From NCBI RefSeq assembly GCF_030698125.1, contig NZ_JAUYNV010000033.1:95670-159669 (forward strand): a stretch of 64,000 bases of DNA. Reading direction: 5' to 3'. Position numbers and translations under genes: made by a program. The DNA comes from Methyloversatilis sp. (GTDB lineage: Bacteria > Pseudomonadota > Gammaproteobacteria > Burkholderiales > Rhodocyclaceae). Below the pieces are notes generated by a model. The model searched no databases. It was not told where the DNA came from and worked only from the letters and a program-made list of their open reading frames with translations. This document shows positions 1 to 9,143 of the stretch, piece by piece. Every line of letters starts with the position of its first letter. Within the stretch, counting starts at the first letter, position 1.

Positions 1-316
1 ACGGTCGCCGTAAACACACACGCTGGTTTTCGGTGAAATGGTCTATCTGTTCAATGTGCGCCACCTCACCGCAAGTTCGCTGACCTTCAAAGGTGTCACG
101 GGCAACCGCTATGTGCTGCTCGCCATTCTTTTGCTGCTGGTGCTGCAGGGGCTGTTCAACTATCTGCCGGCAGCACAGATGCTGTTCGGCACCGCGCCTC
201 CGCAGATGAGCGACTGGTGGCCGGTTCTGGTGTTCGGTGCGCTGCTGATGGTCATCCTCGAACTCGAGAAACTGGCGGTTCGCTCATGGGCACGCCGCGG
301 ACAGCAGGGAGGCTGA
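1..316 (+). pseudogene. P-type cation-transporting ATPase, C-terminal fragment, frameshifted
   Basis: This is the last part of a P-type cation ATPase (Cation_ATPase_C transmembrane region). The family's usual end, TVAVNT followed by TLVFGEMVYLFN, is visible but split. Frame 1 reads TVAVNT from base 1, and the rest (TLVFGEMVYLFNVRHLT onward) is in frame 2. The break falls in an AC dinucleotide run at about 14-21, which looks four bases (two AC units) longer than the expected Val-Asn-Thr-Leu coding. Downstream are two membrane helices and a basic C-terminus (LELEKLAVRSWARR), the normal family end. The ATG at 38 is internal to the family alignment, so I do not treat it as a start. It ends 4 bases before the Na/Pi gene. 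The catalytic domains lie outside the window. A sequencing error could also explain the break. Confidence 0.72.
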
Positions 317-320
317 CCTC

Positions 321-1961
321 ATGGAACCGCTCTTTCACCTTCTTGGCGGTCTCGGCCTGTTCCTGCTCGGCATGGGGTTCATGACGGACGGACTCAAACT
401 GGCTGCCGGCCCCGCGCTGGAGCGCATTCTGTCCGACTGGACGCGCACACGGCTGCGCGCACTGCTGTCCGGCGTGCTGGTGACCGGGCTGGTGCAATCG
501 TCGAGTGCGGTGACGGTCGCCACCATCGGCTTCGTCAATGCGGGCCTGCTGACACTCGGTCAGTCCATGTGGGTCATTTTCGGCAGCAATGTGGGCACCA
601 CGATGACCGGCTGGCTGGTTGCGCTGGTCGGCTTCAAGATGCCGATCGAGCTGTTCGCGTTGCCGCTCATCGGTGTCGGCATGCTGCTGCGTCTCACCGG
701 CGAAGGGTCGCGCCGCGGGGCGATCGGCATGACGATCGCCGGCTTCGGTGCGTTGTTCCTCGGTATCGATGTGTTGCGGGAGGCATTCGGAGGTCTCGGG
801 TCCGCTGTCAGTTTCGACGCCTGGGCAGCCGGAGGAGCCGGCGGTGTGCTGTCCGCCGTACTCGTCGGGATCGTATTGACCACGCTCATGCAGTCATCGA
901 GTGCCGCGATGGCCGTCGTGCTGACGGCCGTGGCGGGTGGCGTGGTGCCCTTGTCGGTGGCCGCCGCCGGCGTGATCGGCGTCAACCTCGGTACCACCAT
1001 CACGGCGATCATCGCCGCACTGGGCGCGACACCGAATGCCCGTCGCACGGCTGCGGCACATGTGGCGTTCAATCTGATCACCGCGGTCGTTGCCCTGCTG
1101 TGTCTTCCGGTATTGCTTGCGCTGGTCGCGTGGATGACGGATGTGCTGGAACTCGAGCCGACGGCGACCACCGTTCTCGCGACGTTCCACACCACGTTCA
1201 ATGTGCTCGGCGTGCTGCTGATGTGGCCCCTGTCCCTGCGGCTGGAGCGTGCCCTGTCGGCGCGTTTCGTTACACCCGACGAAGACGCCGGACGTCCGCA
1301 GCACCTCGACGCGAACGTACTTTCGGTACCGACGCTGGCGCTGGATGCACTGGCGCTGGAGGCGCGCCGGGTCGGCGCGATGGCCAGAGGGATGGTGCTG
1401 TCGGCGATCGATGGCGCAACGCCCGCATCGCTCGCGCACCAGCGCGAGGCGTTCGACCGACTTACGCGGGCGGTCGCCGGATTCGTCGTCAGCATCCACC
1501 GCAGCACGATGAGTGCAGCCAGCGGCGAGCGCCTGCCGCGCGTCCTGCGCGAGTTGCGGTACTACGAAACGGTGGCCCGCATGGCATCCGTGATGGCGGA
1601 GCCGGTTCCTTCGGGACCGCTTCCGGACGACGTGGTCCGCTGCGAGACGCACTTTCGTGCACAGGTACGCGACTGGCTCGCGTTGGTGCTGCCCGCGGGG
1701 GATGCGGCCAGTCTGCCAGCCGCCGCAGTGCTGCCCGATGCGCTGGTTGCCGGCTATGCCGCCCTGAAGGACGCGATTCTGCGTGCCGCCGCTGCCGACG
1801 CGCTGGACATCGTGCGCATGGATGCCCTGCTGGAGCGCGCACGCGCCATGCGGCTTGCAGCGGAACAGGCCGGAAAGGCGCTGCAGCTCCTGCACCGGAT
1901 CGAAATGAATGACGAAGCGATGAGTCCGGATGAAAGCCGGATGCATCTGATTGCCGAATGA
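321..1961 (+). CDS. Na/Pi cotransporter family protein with PhoU-like tail
   Basis: Inner-membrane sodium-dependent phosphate (or other anion) symporter of the NptA/YjbB family. The 546-residue protein has the two inverted Na_Pi_cotrans repeats, each with the signature QSSSA (residues 59-63 and 191-195), embedded in hydrophobic helices up to about residue 315. The last 200 residues are helical and soluble, as in the PhoU-like domain found in bacterial members. The start follows GGAGG within the preceding gene's end, so it is probably cotranscribed with the ATPase remnant. Substrate is inferred from family only; nothing in the neighbourhood (no pst or pho genes) confirms phosphate. Confidence 0.9.
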   Translation: MEPLFHLLGGLGLFLLGMGFMTDGLKLAAGPALERILSDWTRTRLRALLSGVLVTGLVQSSSAVTVATIGFVNAGLLTLGQSMWVIFGSNVGTTMTGWLVALVGFKMPIELFALPLIGVGMLLRLTGEGSRRGAIGMTIAGFGALFLGIDVLREAFGGLGSAVSFDAWAAGGAGGVLSAVLVGIVLTTLMQSSSAAMAVVLTAVAGGVVPLSVAAAGVIGVNLGTTITAIIAALGATPNARRTAAAHVAFNLITAVVALLCLPVLLALVAWMTDVLELEPTATTVLATFHTTFNVLGVLLMWPLSLRLERALSARFVTPDEDAGRPQHLDANVLSVPTLALDALALEARRVGAMARGMVLSAIDGATPASLAHQREAFDRLTRAVAGFVVSIHRSTMSAASGERLPRVLRELRYYETVARMASVMAEPVPSGPLPDDVVRCETHFRAQVRDWLALVLPAGDAASLPAAAVLPDALVAGYAALKDAILRAAAADALDIVRMDALLERARAMRLAAEQAGKALQLLHRIEMNDEAMSPDESRMHLIAE

Positions 1962-2073
1962 GGCAGCATGCATCCGGCGTCGTGGCGCGTCGAAGACGGT
2001 TGTTTACGTCGGCGATCCCGTCTGCCGGATGCGGGATCGACAGTGAGGCAAGGATGCGGGAGATATATGTTTC

Positions 2074-3744
2074 ATGGTGACTGAAGGGATGCAACCCAGC
2101 GTGTTCGCCGAAATGGCACTGCTGCTCGGGCTGACCACGGCCGCTGGTGCGCTGGCCGTGCGTCTGCGCCAGCCGGTGCTGATCGCCTACATCGTGGTCG
2201 GCATACTGGCCGGGCCGGCGGCTTTCGGATTTGTCCAGGCGCATGACCAGATCGATCTGCTGGCGCAGATAGGCGTGGCGGTGCTGCTGTTCGTGGTCGG
2301 ACTCAAGCTCGATCTGGCTCATGTCAGGCGCATCGGTCCCGTTGCGCTGGCAACCGGTCTGGGTCAGCTGTGCTTCACGATATTCTTCGGTTTCATCCTG
2401 GTGCTGCTGCTCGGCAGGGGCGCGATGGAAGCGCTTTATGTCGCGGTTGCACTGACCTTCTCCAGCACCATCATCATCGTCAAGCTGCTGTCCGACAAAC
2501 GGGAGCTCGATTCGCTGCACGGACGCATCGCGGTCGGCTTCCTGATCGTGCAGGACATCGCGGTCGTGCTGGCCATGATGGCCATGAGTGCGCTGCGCGG
2601 CGCCGGCGATGCGGGCGCCGCGGAAGTCGTGCTGTCGCTGCTCGCGCGGGTGTCGGGTGCCGCGCTGATGATCTTCGTGCTGATGCGCTACATCCTGCCG
2701 CCGCTGGTGCGCACCATGGCGCGCTCGCAGGAGCTGCTGCTGCTGTTTGCGATCGCCTGGGGAACCGGCCTTGCCGCACTGGGCGAGTGGGCCGGCTTCT
2801 CGAAAGAGGCCGGCGCCTTCGTGGCGGGTTTTTCGCTGGCGTCGACCCCTTACCGTGAAGCCATGAGCGCCCGCCTGACCGGCGTGCGTGACTTCCTTCT
2901 GCTGTTCTTCTTCATCGATCTCGGCGCCCGGCTCGATCTGTCGACGCTGGGCGATGAAGTCGTGCCGGCGATGGTGCTCAGCGCCTTCGTACTGATCGGC
3001 AACCCGCTGATCGTGATGGCCATCATGGGGTACATGGGCTATCGCAAGCGCACCGGCTTTCTGGCCGGTCTGACCGTTGCGCAGATCAGCGAGTTTTCCA
3101 TCGTGTTCGTCGCCATGGGCATCACGCTGGGTCACGTCGGCCGCGAGGCGCTGGGGCTGACGACGCTGGTCGGGCTGGTCACCATCGCACTGTCTACCTA
3201 CATGATCATTCACGCACAGCCGCTGTTCGAGAGGCTGTCACCCTGGCTGTCGATATTCGAGCGCAAGCATCCGTATCGCGAGGTGACGGTCGAAAGCGGG
3301 GTCGAGCGCTCCGGTACGACCGACGTGATGGTGTTCGGGCTCGGCCGCTACGGCAAACGCCTTGCGCTGCAACTTGCCGACGCCGGCTTGACCGTGCGCG
3401 GCATCGACTTCGATCCGGAGGTGGTGCTTGAGTTGCGCGGGCGCGGAGTACAGGTGGATTTCGGCGATGCGCAGGACCCGCATTTCCTCGACAGCCTGCC
3501 GCTCGACACAATCCAGTGGGCGATCAGTACGCTGCCTGATTTCGAATCCAACCGCGAGTGGCTGGCGGCGCTGAGGGCGCGCCACTTTGCCGGCGAGGTG
3601 GCGATCGTGGCCCGTGACGATGTGCAGGGTGAGCAGCTCAAGCGCGCGGGTGCCCCGATCGTGCTGTATCCGTTCCGCAATGCGGTGGATTATGTTGCGG
3701 AACACCTGTCCGATTTGATACGCAAGAAGGGAGGAGCGACATGA
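2074..3744 (+). CDS. CPA2-family cation:proton antiporter with TrkA-N domain
   Basis: Inner-membrane monovalent cation/H+ antiporter of the KefB/KefC/YbaL type, 556 residues. About twelve hydrophobic segments fill residues 8-385 (Na_H_Exchanger domain). A Rossmann NAD-binding TrkA-N domain follows, with GLGRYG near residues 421-426, and it probably gates the channel according to nucleotide or redox state. The ATG at 2074 is preceded by a GGGAG about 11 bases upstream; a second ATG at 2089 is possible. The stop overlaps the next gene by 4 bases (ATGA), so the antiporter and the stress protein are translationally coupled. K+ as substrate is family inference. Confidence 0.9.
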   Translation: MVTEGMQPSVFAEMALLLGLTTAAGALAVRLRQPVLIAYIVVGILAGPAAFGFVQAHDQIDLLAQIGVAVLLFVVGLKLDLAHVRRIGPVALATGLGQLCFTIFFGFILVLLLGRGAMEALYVAVALTFSSTIIIVKLLSDKRELDSLHGRIAVGFLIVQDIAVVLAMMAMSALRGAGDAGAAEVVLSLLARVSGAALMIFVLMRYILPPLVRTMARSQELLLLFAIAWGTGLAALGEWAGFSKEAGAFVAGFSLASTPYREAMSARLTGVRDFLLLFFFIDLGARLDLSTLGDEVVPAMVLSAFVLIGNPLIVMAIMGYMGYRKRTGFLAGLTVAQISEFSIVFVAMGITLGHVGREALGLTTLVGLVTIALSTYMIIHAQPLFERLSPWLSIFERKHPYREVTVESGVERSGTTDVMVFGLGRYGKRLALQLADAGLTVRGIDFDPEVVLELRGRGVQVDFGDAQDPHFLDSLPLDTIQWAISTLPDFESNREWLAALRARHFAGEVAIVARDDVQGEQLKRAGAPIVLYPFRNAVDYVAEHLSDLIRKKGGAT

Positions 3745-4637
3745 AGCCAATCCGTAACATTCTCGCGGCAACTGATCTTTCGGCGCCGGCCCGCGAGGCG
3801 CTTGCCCGTGCATTCCAGCTCGCTGCGGAGACGGGTGCCCGGCTGACGCTGATGCATGCAGTCAGCAGCGGGGTGATGGCGATGCTGCATGAATTGCTCG
3901 GCACCGGCGCACCGACGGTCGAGCAGCGCATCGTCGATGATGCCTGCAACACGCTGCGTGACCTCGCCGACGAACTGGGGCGGGCGCATGGGGTATCCGC
4001 CGCAGTGCGGGTGTCGACCGGCGCCGTCGTGCAGGAAATCGTCGGCCAGCTCGATGAACTCGCTGCCGATCTGCTGGTGGTCGGGGCGCGCGGTGAGGAT
4101 TTCATGCGTCACCTGATGCTGGGTTCGACCGCAGAGCGCATGCTCGGGGTGATGACGAAGCCGGTGCTGGTGGTACGCCAGCCACCTCATGCACCGTACC
4201 GGCGCGTGCTCGTGCCGGTTGATTTCTCGATGGCGTCCGGACCGTCGCTGCAGGCTGTACGCGTGCTCGCGCCGCGCGCCGAAATCATTCTGCTGCACGC
4301 CTTCGAACTGCCGTTCGAAGGCAAGCTGCGTTATGCAGGCATCGACGACGCGGCAATACATGCGCTGCGGATCGCCGAGCGCAGCTCGGCTTTCCAGCAC
4401 ATGGAAGCGCTGCAGGCAAGCGCCGGCATTGCCGACCAGTCGCGCATCATCGTTCGCCACGGAGATGCGTGTTCACTCATTCGCGAAGTACAGCAGCAGG
4501 AACACTGTGATCTGATTGCGCTCGGCAAGCAGGGTCGCAACCGTATCAAGGAAATGCTGCTGGGCAGCGTGACCCGCCATGTCCTTTCGGAATCCGACTG
4601 CGATGTGCTGGTCGTCGGCGATTCGAGCGCGGGGTGA
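3741..4637 (+). CDS. Tandem universal stress protein (UspA x2)
   Basis: Cytoplasmic 298-residue protein made of two UspA domains (about 1-145 and 150-298). Both halves keep the ATP-binding pattern G-x2-G-x9-G-S: GARGEDFMRHLMLGST in the first and GKQGRNRIKEMLLGSV in the second, which suggests an ATP-binding tandem Usp. It begins inside the stop of the antiporter gene (ATGA overlap). Such pairing suggests the Usp senses ATP or stress for the transporter, though no direct regulation can be read from sequence. No further gene follows on this strand. Confidence 0.9.
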   Translation: MKPIRNILAATDLSAPAREALARAFQLAAETGARLTLMHAVSSGVMAMLHELLGTGAPTVEQRIVDDACNTLRDLADELGRAHGVSAAVRVSTGAVVQEIVGQLDELAADLLVVGARGEDFMRHLMLGSTAERMLGVMTKPVLVVRQPPHAPYRRVLVPVDFSMASGPSLQAVRVLAPRAEIILLHAFELPFEGKLRYAGIDDAAIHALRIAERSSAFQHMEALQASAGIADQSRIIVRHGDACSLIREVQQQEHCDLIALGKQGRNRIKEMLLGSVTRHVLSESDCDVLVVGDSSAG

Positions 4638-4756
4638 CGTTGACCCGATGCGGGTAGATATCGCGGCCCGTCGTCCCGGGCCTGCTGCGGCAAGCATGTC
4701 GTCGTCGCTACGGTGAGCCGGATTCAGGCTGCGCAGCGTGAGCGGCGCAGCACCCA

Positions 4757-6622
4757 TCAGCACGGATGGTTGCCGCAGGGCAGGGCGAACGAAAACACGG
4801 CACCCTGGCCGGGTGTCGATGTCGCCGTTACCCGACCGCCGTGTCGCTCGACGATGCGGCGTACGATGGACAGGCCGATGCCGCAGCCCGGATGGTCCTT
4901 CCGGCCATGCAGCCGGGTGAACGGCTCGAACAGCCGGTGCGCCTGCTCGGGCGGAAAGCCTTCTCCGTTGTCTTCGGTTTCGAACACCCATTCATCGCCC
5001 TCCCGCACACAGCGCACATGGACCGAAGGCGCGGCGCGACTGCTGCTGAACTTCACCGCATTGCCGAGCAGGTTGAGCCACACCTGCCTCAGTAGCGCGC
5101 CATCGCCGTCCACCACGGGCAATGCTGCGACATGAAAGCATTCGGGGCGGGCCGGCCCTGCATCGCACAGCTGGGTCACGCATTCCTGCACCAGCGCCAT
5201 CATGTTCACCGGCTGGAAGTCCACGGGCTGGATGCGCGCAAACGACAGATTCAGCAGTTCGTCTATCAGGTCCGACATCGTGTTGGCGCCGTCGCAGATC
5301 TGTCTGAGCAGGCGCTGGCCGTGCTCGTCGAGTAGCGCCGCATGGTCTTCGCGCAGGATGTTGGCGTAGCCATTGATGGCGCGCAGCGGCGCGCGCAGAT
5401 CGTGCGAGACCGAATAACTGAAGCTTTCCAGTTCGCGGTTGCGCGCTTCGAGGTCGGCGGTCCGCTCCGCGACGCGCGTTTCGAGCTGCTGATTGAGTGC
5501 CAGCAAGGCGCGTTCGTCCTCGGTCAGCTGCTTCACCAGACGGCCGATCGATTGCGACAGCTGCGCAATTTCGTCGCGTCCGTCGAGTCGTGGCAGTACC
5601 ACGTCACGCTCACCTTCGGCGAGCCGGTCGGCCGCCAGCGCAATGTTGCGCATCGGCCTCGCCAGCCGGTCCGCCACGGCCCAGCCCAGCGTCATGCAGA
5701 GCAGGCCGGCAACCAGCCCGATCAGCCACAGGGTGTAACGCATCGAGGTCGCGTAGGCATTCGCGACGTCGAGCGGCTGGCGAACGACCACCATCCAGCC
5801 CGGGTTGCTGACATCGCCGATGCCCTCGCTGCGTGCATGGGCGGTCACATAGTCCTTGTCGTCATCCCATCGAATGACGCGGTAGCCCGGTTGATCGGTC
5901 GCGTCATTCAGCACCTGCGGCATCAGGAGTGATACCAGATTCGCGGGTGCCAGCAATGCGCGCCGGTCGGCACCCACCACGAATACCTCGGCCTCCCGCA
6001 GCTGTTGCAGCGGTTTGAGCAGTGTGCGCTCGATCTCGCGCGCCCAGTGCCAGCTCAGATATGCGCCCAGTACACCGCTGAACCTTCCGTCAGGATCGAA
6101 CAGCGGCGCGGTGACGTCGACAAAGCGCCAGGTGCTGCCATCTTCGTTCACGGGCAACAGCGGGGCCAGCAGCGCGGCGTCGCGCACATTGCCGACGAAA
6201 GGCTGCCCCCCGAGCGACTGCCGGAACCACGGCCGTTCCGACACGTCGGCGCCTTCCAGCAGGCCGCCGGTCGCTGCGCGAACGATGCCATTCGGGTCGG
6301 CCACACCTATCCAGGTGTAGTGACGGTTGCGCGCCTGCATGCTTTCCAGCTCAGCACGCTGCTGCATGGCCGGAGCCTGATCGCCGATCAGGCCCTCCCG
6401 GGTCGCGAGCGTGCGGATTTCGTTGCTGCGCTCGAAGAGGTCGCGGTCCATCGTGACGGCCATGCGGTCGGCCAGTTCGGTAAGCGCCCGACCTGCTTCG
6501 CGTTCGAGCGCATTCGACGCCAGCCAGCCGGCAAGCAGGCCCAGCAGGATGGATACGACCAATGCAAGTCCGCCGAAGGCGATCCCCATGCGTGCCCGCA
6601 ACGAGCGGCGCGGATCAATCAC
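4757..6622 (-). CDS. Membrane sensor histidine kinase (Cache-like sensor, HAMP, HisKA, HATPase_c)
   Basis: Inner-membrane sensor kinase. A first transmembrane helix near the N-terminus is followed by a periplasmic domain of about 270 residues resembling double-Cache ligand sensors, a second helix, a HAMP linker, a short coiled coil, a HisKA domain (H-box SYSVSHDLRAPL, His near residue 408) and a C-terminal HATPase_c with DNGEGF and GCGIGLSI. The kinase core is of the phytochrome/PAS-kinase subgroup. I chose the GTG at 6622 because GAGG stands 7 bases upstream and the helix follows soon after. A longer reading from 6841 adds 73 arginine-rich residues that look non-coding. No response regulator is adjacent, so its partner and stimulus are unknown. 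Confidence 0.85.
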   Translation of the reverse strand: MIDPRRSLRARMGIAFGGLALVVSILLGLLAGWLASNALEREAGRALTELADRMAVTMDRDLFERSNEIRTLATREGLIGDQAPAMQQRAELESMQARNRHYTWIGVADPNGIVRAATGGLLEGADVSERPWFRQSLGGQPFVGNVRDAALLAPLLPVNEDGSTWRFVDVTAPLFDPDGRFSGVLGAYLSWHWAREIERTLLKPLQQLREAEVFVVGADRRALLAPANLVSLLMPQVLNDATDQPGYRVIRWDDDKDYVTAHARSEGIGDVSNPGWMVVVRQPLDVANAYATSMRYTLWLIGLVAGLLCMTLGWAVADRLARPMRNIALAADRLAEGERDVVLPRLDGRDEIAQLSQSIGRLVKQLTEDERALLALNQQLETRVAERTADLEARNRELESFSYSVSHDLRAPLRAINGYANILREDHAALLDEHGQRLLRQICDGANTMSDLIDELLNLSFARIQPVDFQPVNMMALVQECVTQLCDAGPARPECFHVAALPVVDGDGALLRQVWLNLLGNAVKFSSSRAAPSVHVRCVREGDEWVFETEDNGEGFPPEQAHRLFEPFTRLHGRKDHPGCGIGLSIVRRIVERHGGRVTATSTPGQGAVFSFALPCGNHPC

Positions 6623-7026
6623 CTGAAAACCTCGGTCGATCGGCGCCGCGGGCAGGGTTGGCGGGGGGTACGGCAAGGCGAGAGGACGGGGCAGGATGGT
6701 TCCCTGCAAGGACGCGCGACGCAGCCTGGCGCCCAGCAGGCCGCGTACGCGGCGTCGAAGCGGCTTCACCCGAAGGTTCAGGCGCCGGGAAACGAAGACC
6801 GTATCGACGGCGAGGACTTTCAATACAGGGCAGGCGATCAACTGAGATTTTCAGGACAAGTGATGGCATCGGTCGTCAGTCCGAAAGAAGCGGGGTGCGG
6901 AACCGATGACTGCATCGCAGCCTGATGCACTGCAATCGTAAAGGCCCCCGCGAAAACCGCATTCCCGGACTATAGGACATCCACATGAACACGCGAATGT
7001 CGTATGTCAAACAAGGTTTCGGGTGA

Positions 7027-9105
7027 TCAGAACCAGGCGTTGAGCGTGACGCTGCCGAAACGGCGCCAGTAGCCACTGCCGCCGCCCGGCGAGCCCGCTT
7101 CGCTGTCGGACATGCCGGCGGCCGCACGCAGCTGCCAGCCGGGCCCGAGGTCGTAGGCGACCCAGCCTTCGAGCAGATAGTTGCGACCGGATGCGCCGTT
7201 GCCGTCGCCATCGGTTTCGTCGTAGCGGCCGAACGCGGCCTTGGCGTAGTAGCTCCACGGGCGGACGTCGTCGTAGATCGACATGAAGGCCCGGTATTCG
7301 AGATAGCGGTCCGGGTTGTAGTAGCCGCGATTGGCGCGGCTGACGTCCCATGGCCGGCTGTTTTCGAACCGGTTGCCTTCGAAGCCCAGCCGGATCTGCG
7401 GACGCGTCCACAGCGCGTAGTCGCCGCGCCACGCAATGCGGGTGCGCTGGTTGTTGTCGTCGAATTCGAGCCGCGCGAAGCTCCCGGCGAAGCTCCAGCG
7501 CGGTGTCGGCGTGTAGGTCGCACCGACTGAAATATCGCGGAAACTCACTTCGTTGCGCAGTGCGCTGATGGTGTCGATGATGCCGCTTCCGGTTTCTGCG
7601 TCAATGCGCCACAGATCCGCGGGAACGTAGCGCAGGCGCGCTCGCCATACGGTGCTCTGCCAGCCGTCGTAATCCCGTCGGCCGAGCGTGAAACCGGGCC
7701 ACAGTGTGCCGCGCCCGCCGCGCACCTCACCCAGGCGCAGGCCGTAGGTCGCGCTGATTTCGCTGCCGCTGACCGTGCGACGCGGCGAGCGCGTGCCGGT
7801 TTCGTAGCCGCTGATCTGCGGCAGGCGCACGCCGAGCTCGAACAGTTCGGTCGGCGAACGTCGCCAGCCGGCCAGCGCGAACGGCGTGACGATGCGCAAC
7901 CGGTCGGCGTCGTCCGACCAGTCGATGCCGGCCGAAGCGTAGTGCTGCGTATCGCGCCGGATGCGGAAATCGCGCAGCCACAGCGCACCCTCGTCGGTGA
8001 CATCGGTCAGCAGCGGCATGGCTTCGTCGGCGTAGCCGGCCCAGTACAGGGCGCGCGCTTTCGCCACGTTCAGGCCGGGATCTGCAGACGTATCCATCCG
8101 GTCGAATTCGCCGACCGCTGCGCGATGCCGACCGGAGAAGTTTTCGGACTGCGCCAGACCGAGCCGCGCATCGGCATCGTCCGGATCGGCCTGCAGCAGG
8201 GCGGCATAGATTTCCCGCGCACCCGCCGGGTCGTCCGACCAAAGCAGCGCGCGCGCAAGACCGCGCTGTGCACCGCGGTCGTCCGGCTGGTCGGCGAGCA
8301 GCTTGCGCCACGCTTCGGCAGCGCAGGGGTGGCGGTCCAGCGCGGCGCAGGCCTGCGCAAGACCGCGCCAGGTTTCGGGCAGACCTATCCCTTCGGCATG
8401 CGCTTCCGAGAACAGCGTACGGGCCCCTGCGGCATCGCCAGACCACAAGGTCTGCCAGGCCAGCGGCAGCAACCAGTCGGTGCGCCGCTCCGGCGCCAGT
8501 TGAAGCGCTTGCCGCCAGGCGAGCGCCGACTCTGCGTTGCGGTCGGCATAACCCAGCACGCGCGCTATCTCCGCCGTGCGCGTCGCATCCGCACGGTCGA
8601 CCTGTGCCAGTTGTGCATAGATGTCCAGCGCACCGGCGTAGTCCTGCGCTGCGGTGCGCGAACGTGCCAGACCGAGCAGGGATTCGATCAGGCCGCGCCT
8701 ACTGTCGTTGACCGATGTCGCATCGGACCAGCCATTCATCCGCTGCTGGAACAGCGCCGCGGCGCGTTCGAATCGACCCGCCCAGAGCGACTGCCAGGCG
8801 AGTGAAGGGAGGATGTCTGCCTGCCGGGGCGGCGCACTGTGCAGGGCGCGCTCGTACAGGTCGGCGGCTGCTGCGTTGCGGTCGGCAAACCCTTCGACCC
8901 GCGCCGCTTCGATCAGCAGGTCGGTGTCGTCCGGAAACTGGCTCACCAGCCCGCGGTAGAGGTCGATCGCGGGCGCATAGTCGCGTGCCTCGACCAGTCG
9001 TCGCGCTTCCTCGCGCTGCGGGTGGACCGCGAACGCAGGCTGCGCTGCGGCCAGCGAAAGCGTCAGGGTCACGGCGAGTGCAAGGGCAGGCAGTGCGCGC
9101 GTCAT
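7027..9105 (-). CDS. pgaA: PgaA-like TPR / outer-membrane beta-barrel exopolysaccharide porin
   Basis: Predicted outer-membrane export protein, 692 residues. A signal peptide (MTRALPALALAVTLTLSLAA, cleaved after AFA) is followed by many TPR-like helical repeats (about 25-400, recurring ALA-W-LAW patterns) and a C-terminal beta-barrel of alternating aromatic strands ending in a terminal Phe (VTLNAWF). This is the architecture of PgaA, which threads poly-beta-1,6-GlcNAc across the outer membrane. It lies 38 bases after the PgaC-like synthase and ends the operon. The ATG at 9105 was chosen because the signal peptide starts there; an upstream in-frame ATG at 9177 overlaps the synthase. The polymer identity is inferred. 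Confidence 0.82.
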   Translation of the reverse strand: MTRALPALALAVTLTLSLAAAQPAFAVHPQREEARRLVEARDYAPAIDLYRGLVSQFPDDTDLLIEAARVEGFADRNAAAADLYERALHSAPPRQADILPSLAWQSLWAGRFERAAALFQQRMNGWSDATSVNDSRRGLIESLLGLARSRTAAQDYAGALDIYAQLAQVDRADATRTAEIARVLGYADRNAESALAWRQALQLAPERRTDWLLPLAWQTLWSGDAAGARTLFSEAHAEGIGLPETWRGLAQACAALDRHPCAAEAWRKLLADQPDDRGAQRGLARALLWSDDPAGAREIYAALLQADPDDADARLGLAQSENFSGRHRAAVGEFDRMDTSADPGLNVAKARALYWAGYADEAMPLLTDVTDEGALWLRDFRIRRDTQHYASAGIDWSDDADRLRIVTPFALAGWRRSPTELFELGVRLPQISGYETGTRSPRRTVSGSEISATYGLRLGEVRGGRGTLWPGFTLGRRDYDGWQSTVWRARLRYVPADLWRIDAETGSGIIDTISALRNEVSFRDISVGATYTPTPRWSFAGSFARLEFDDNNQRTRIAWRGDYALWTRPQIRLGFEGNRFENSRPWDVSRANRGYYNPDRYLEYRAFMSIYDDVRPWSYYAKAAFGRYDETDGDGNGASGRNYLLEGWVAYDLGPGWQLRAAAGMSDSEAGSPGGGSGYWRRFGSVTLNAWF

Positions 9106-9143
9106 AAAACAGGTTGCTGCGGGCGATTCGTATAACAAAAGTA

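Noticed and set aside
1489..3213. Long minus-strand frame of 574 codons over the phosphate transporter and antiporter genes
   Set aside because: Antisense shadow of high-GC genes; Gln/His/Arg-rich, no domain, no ribosome site.
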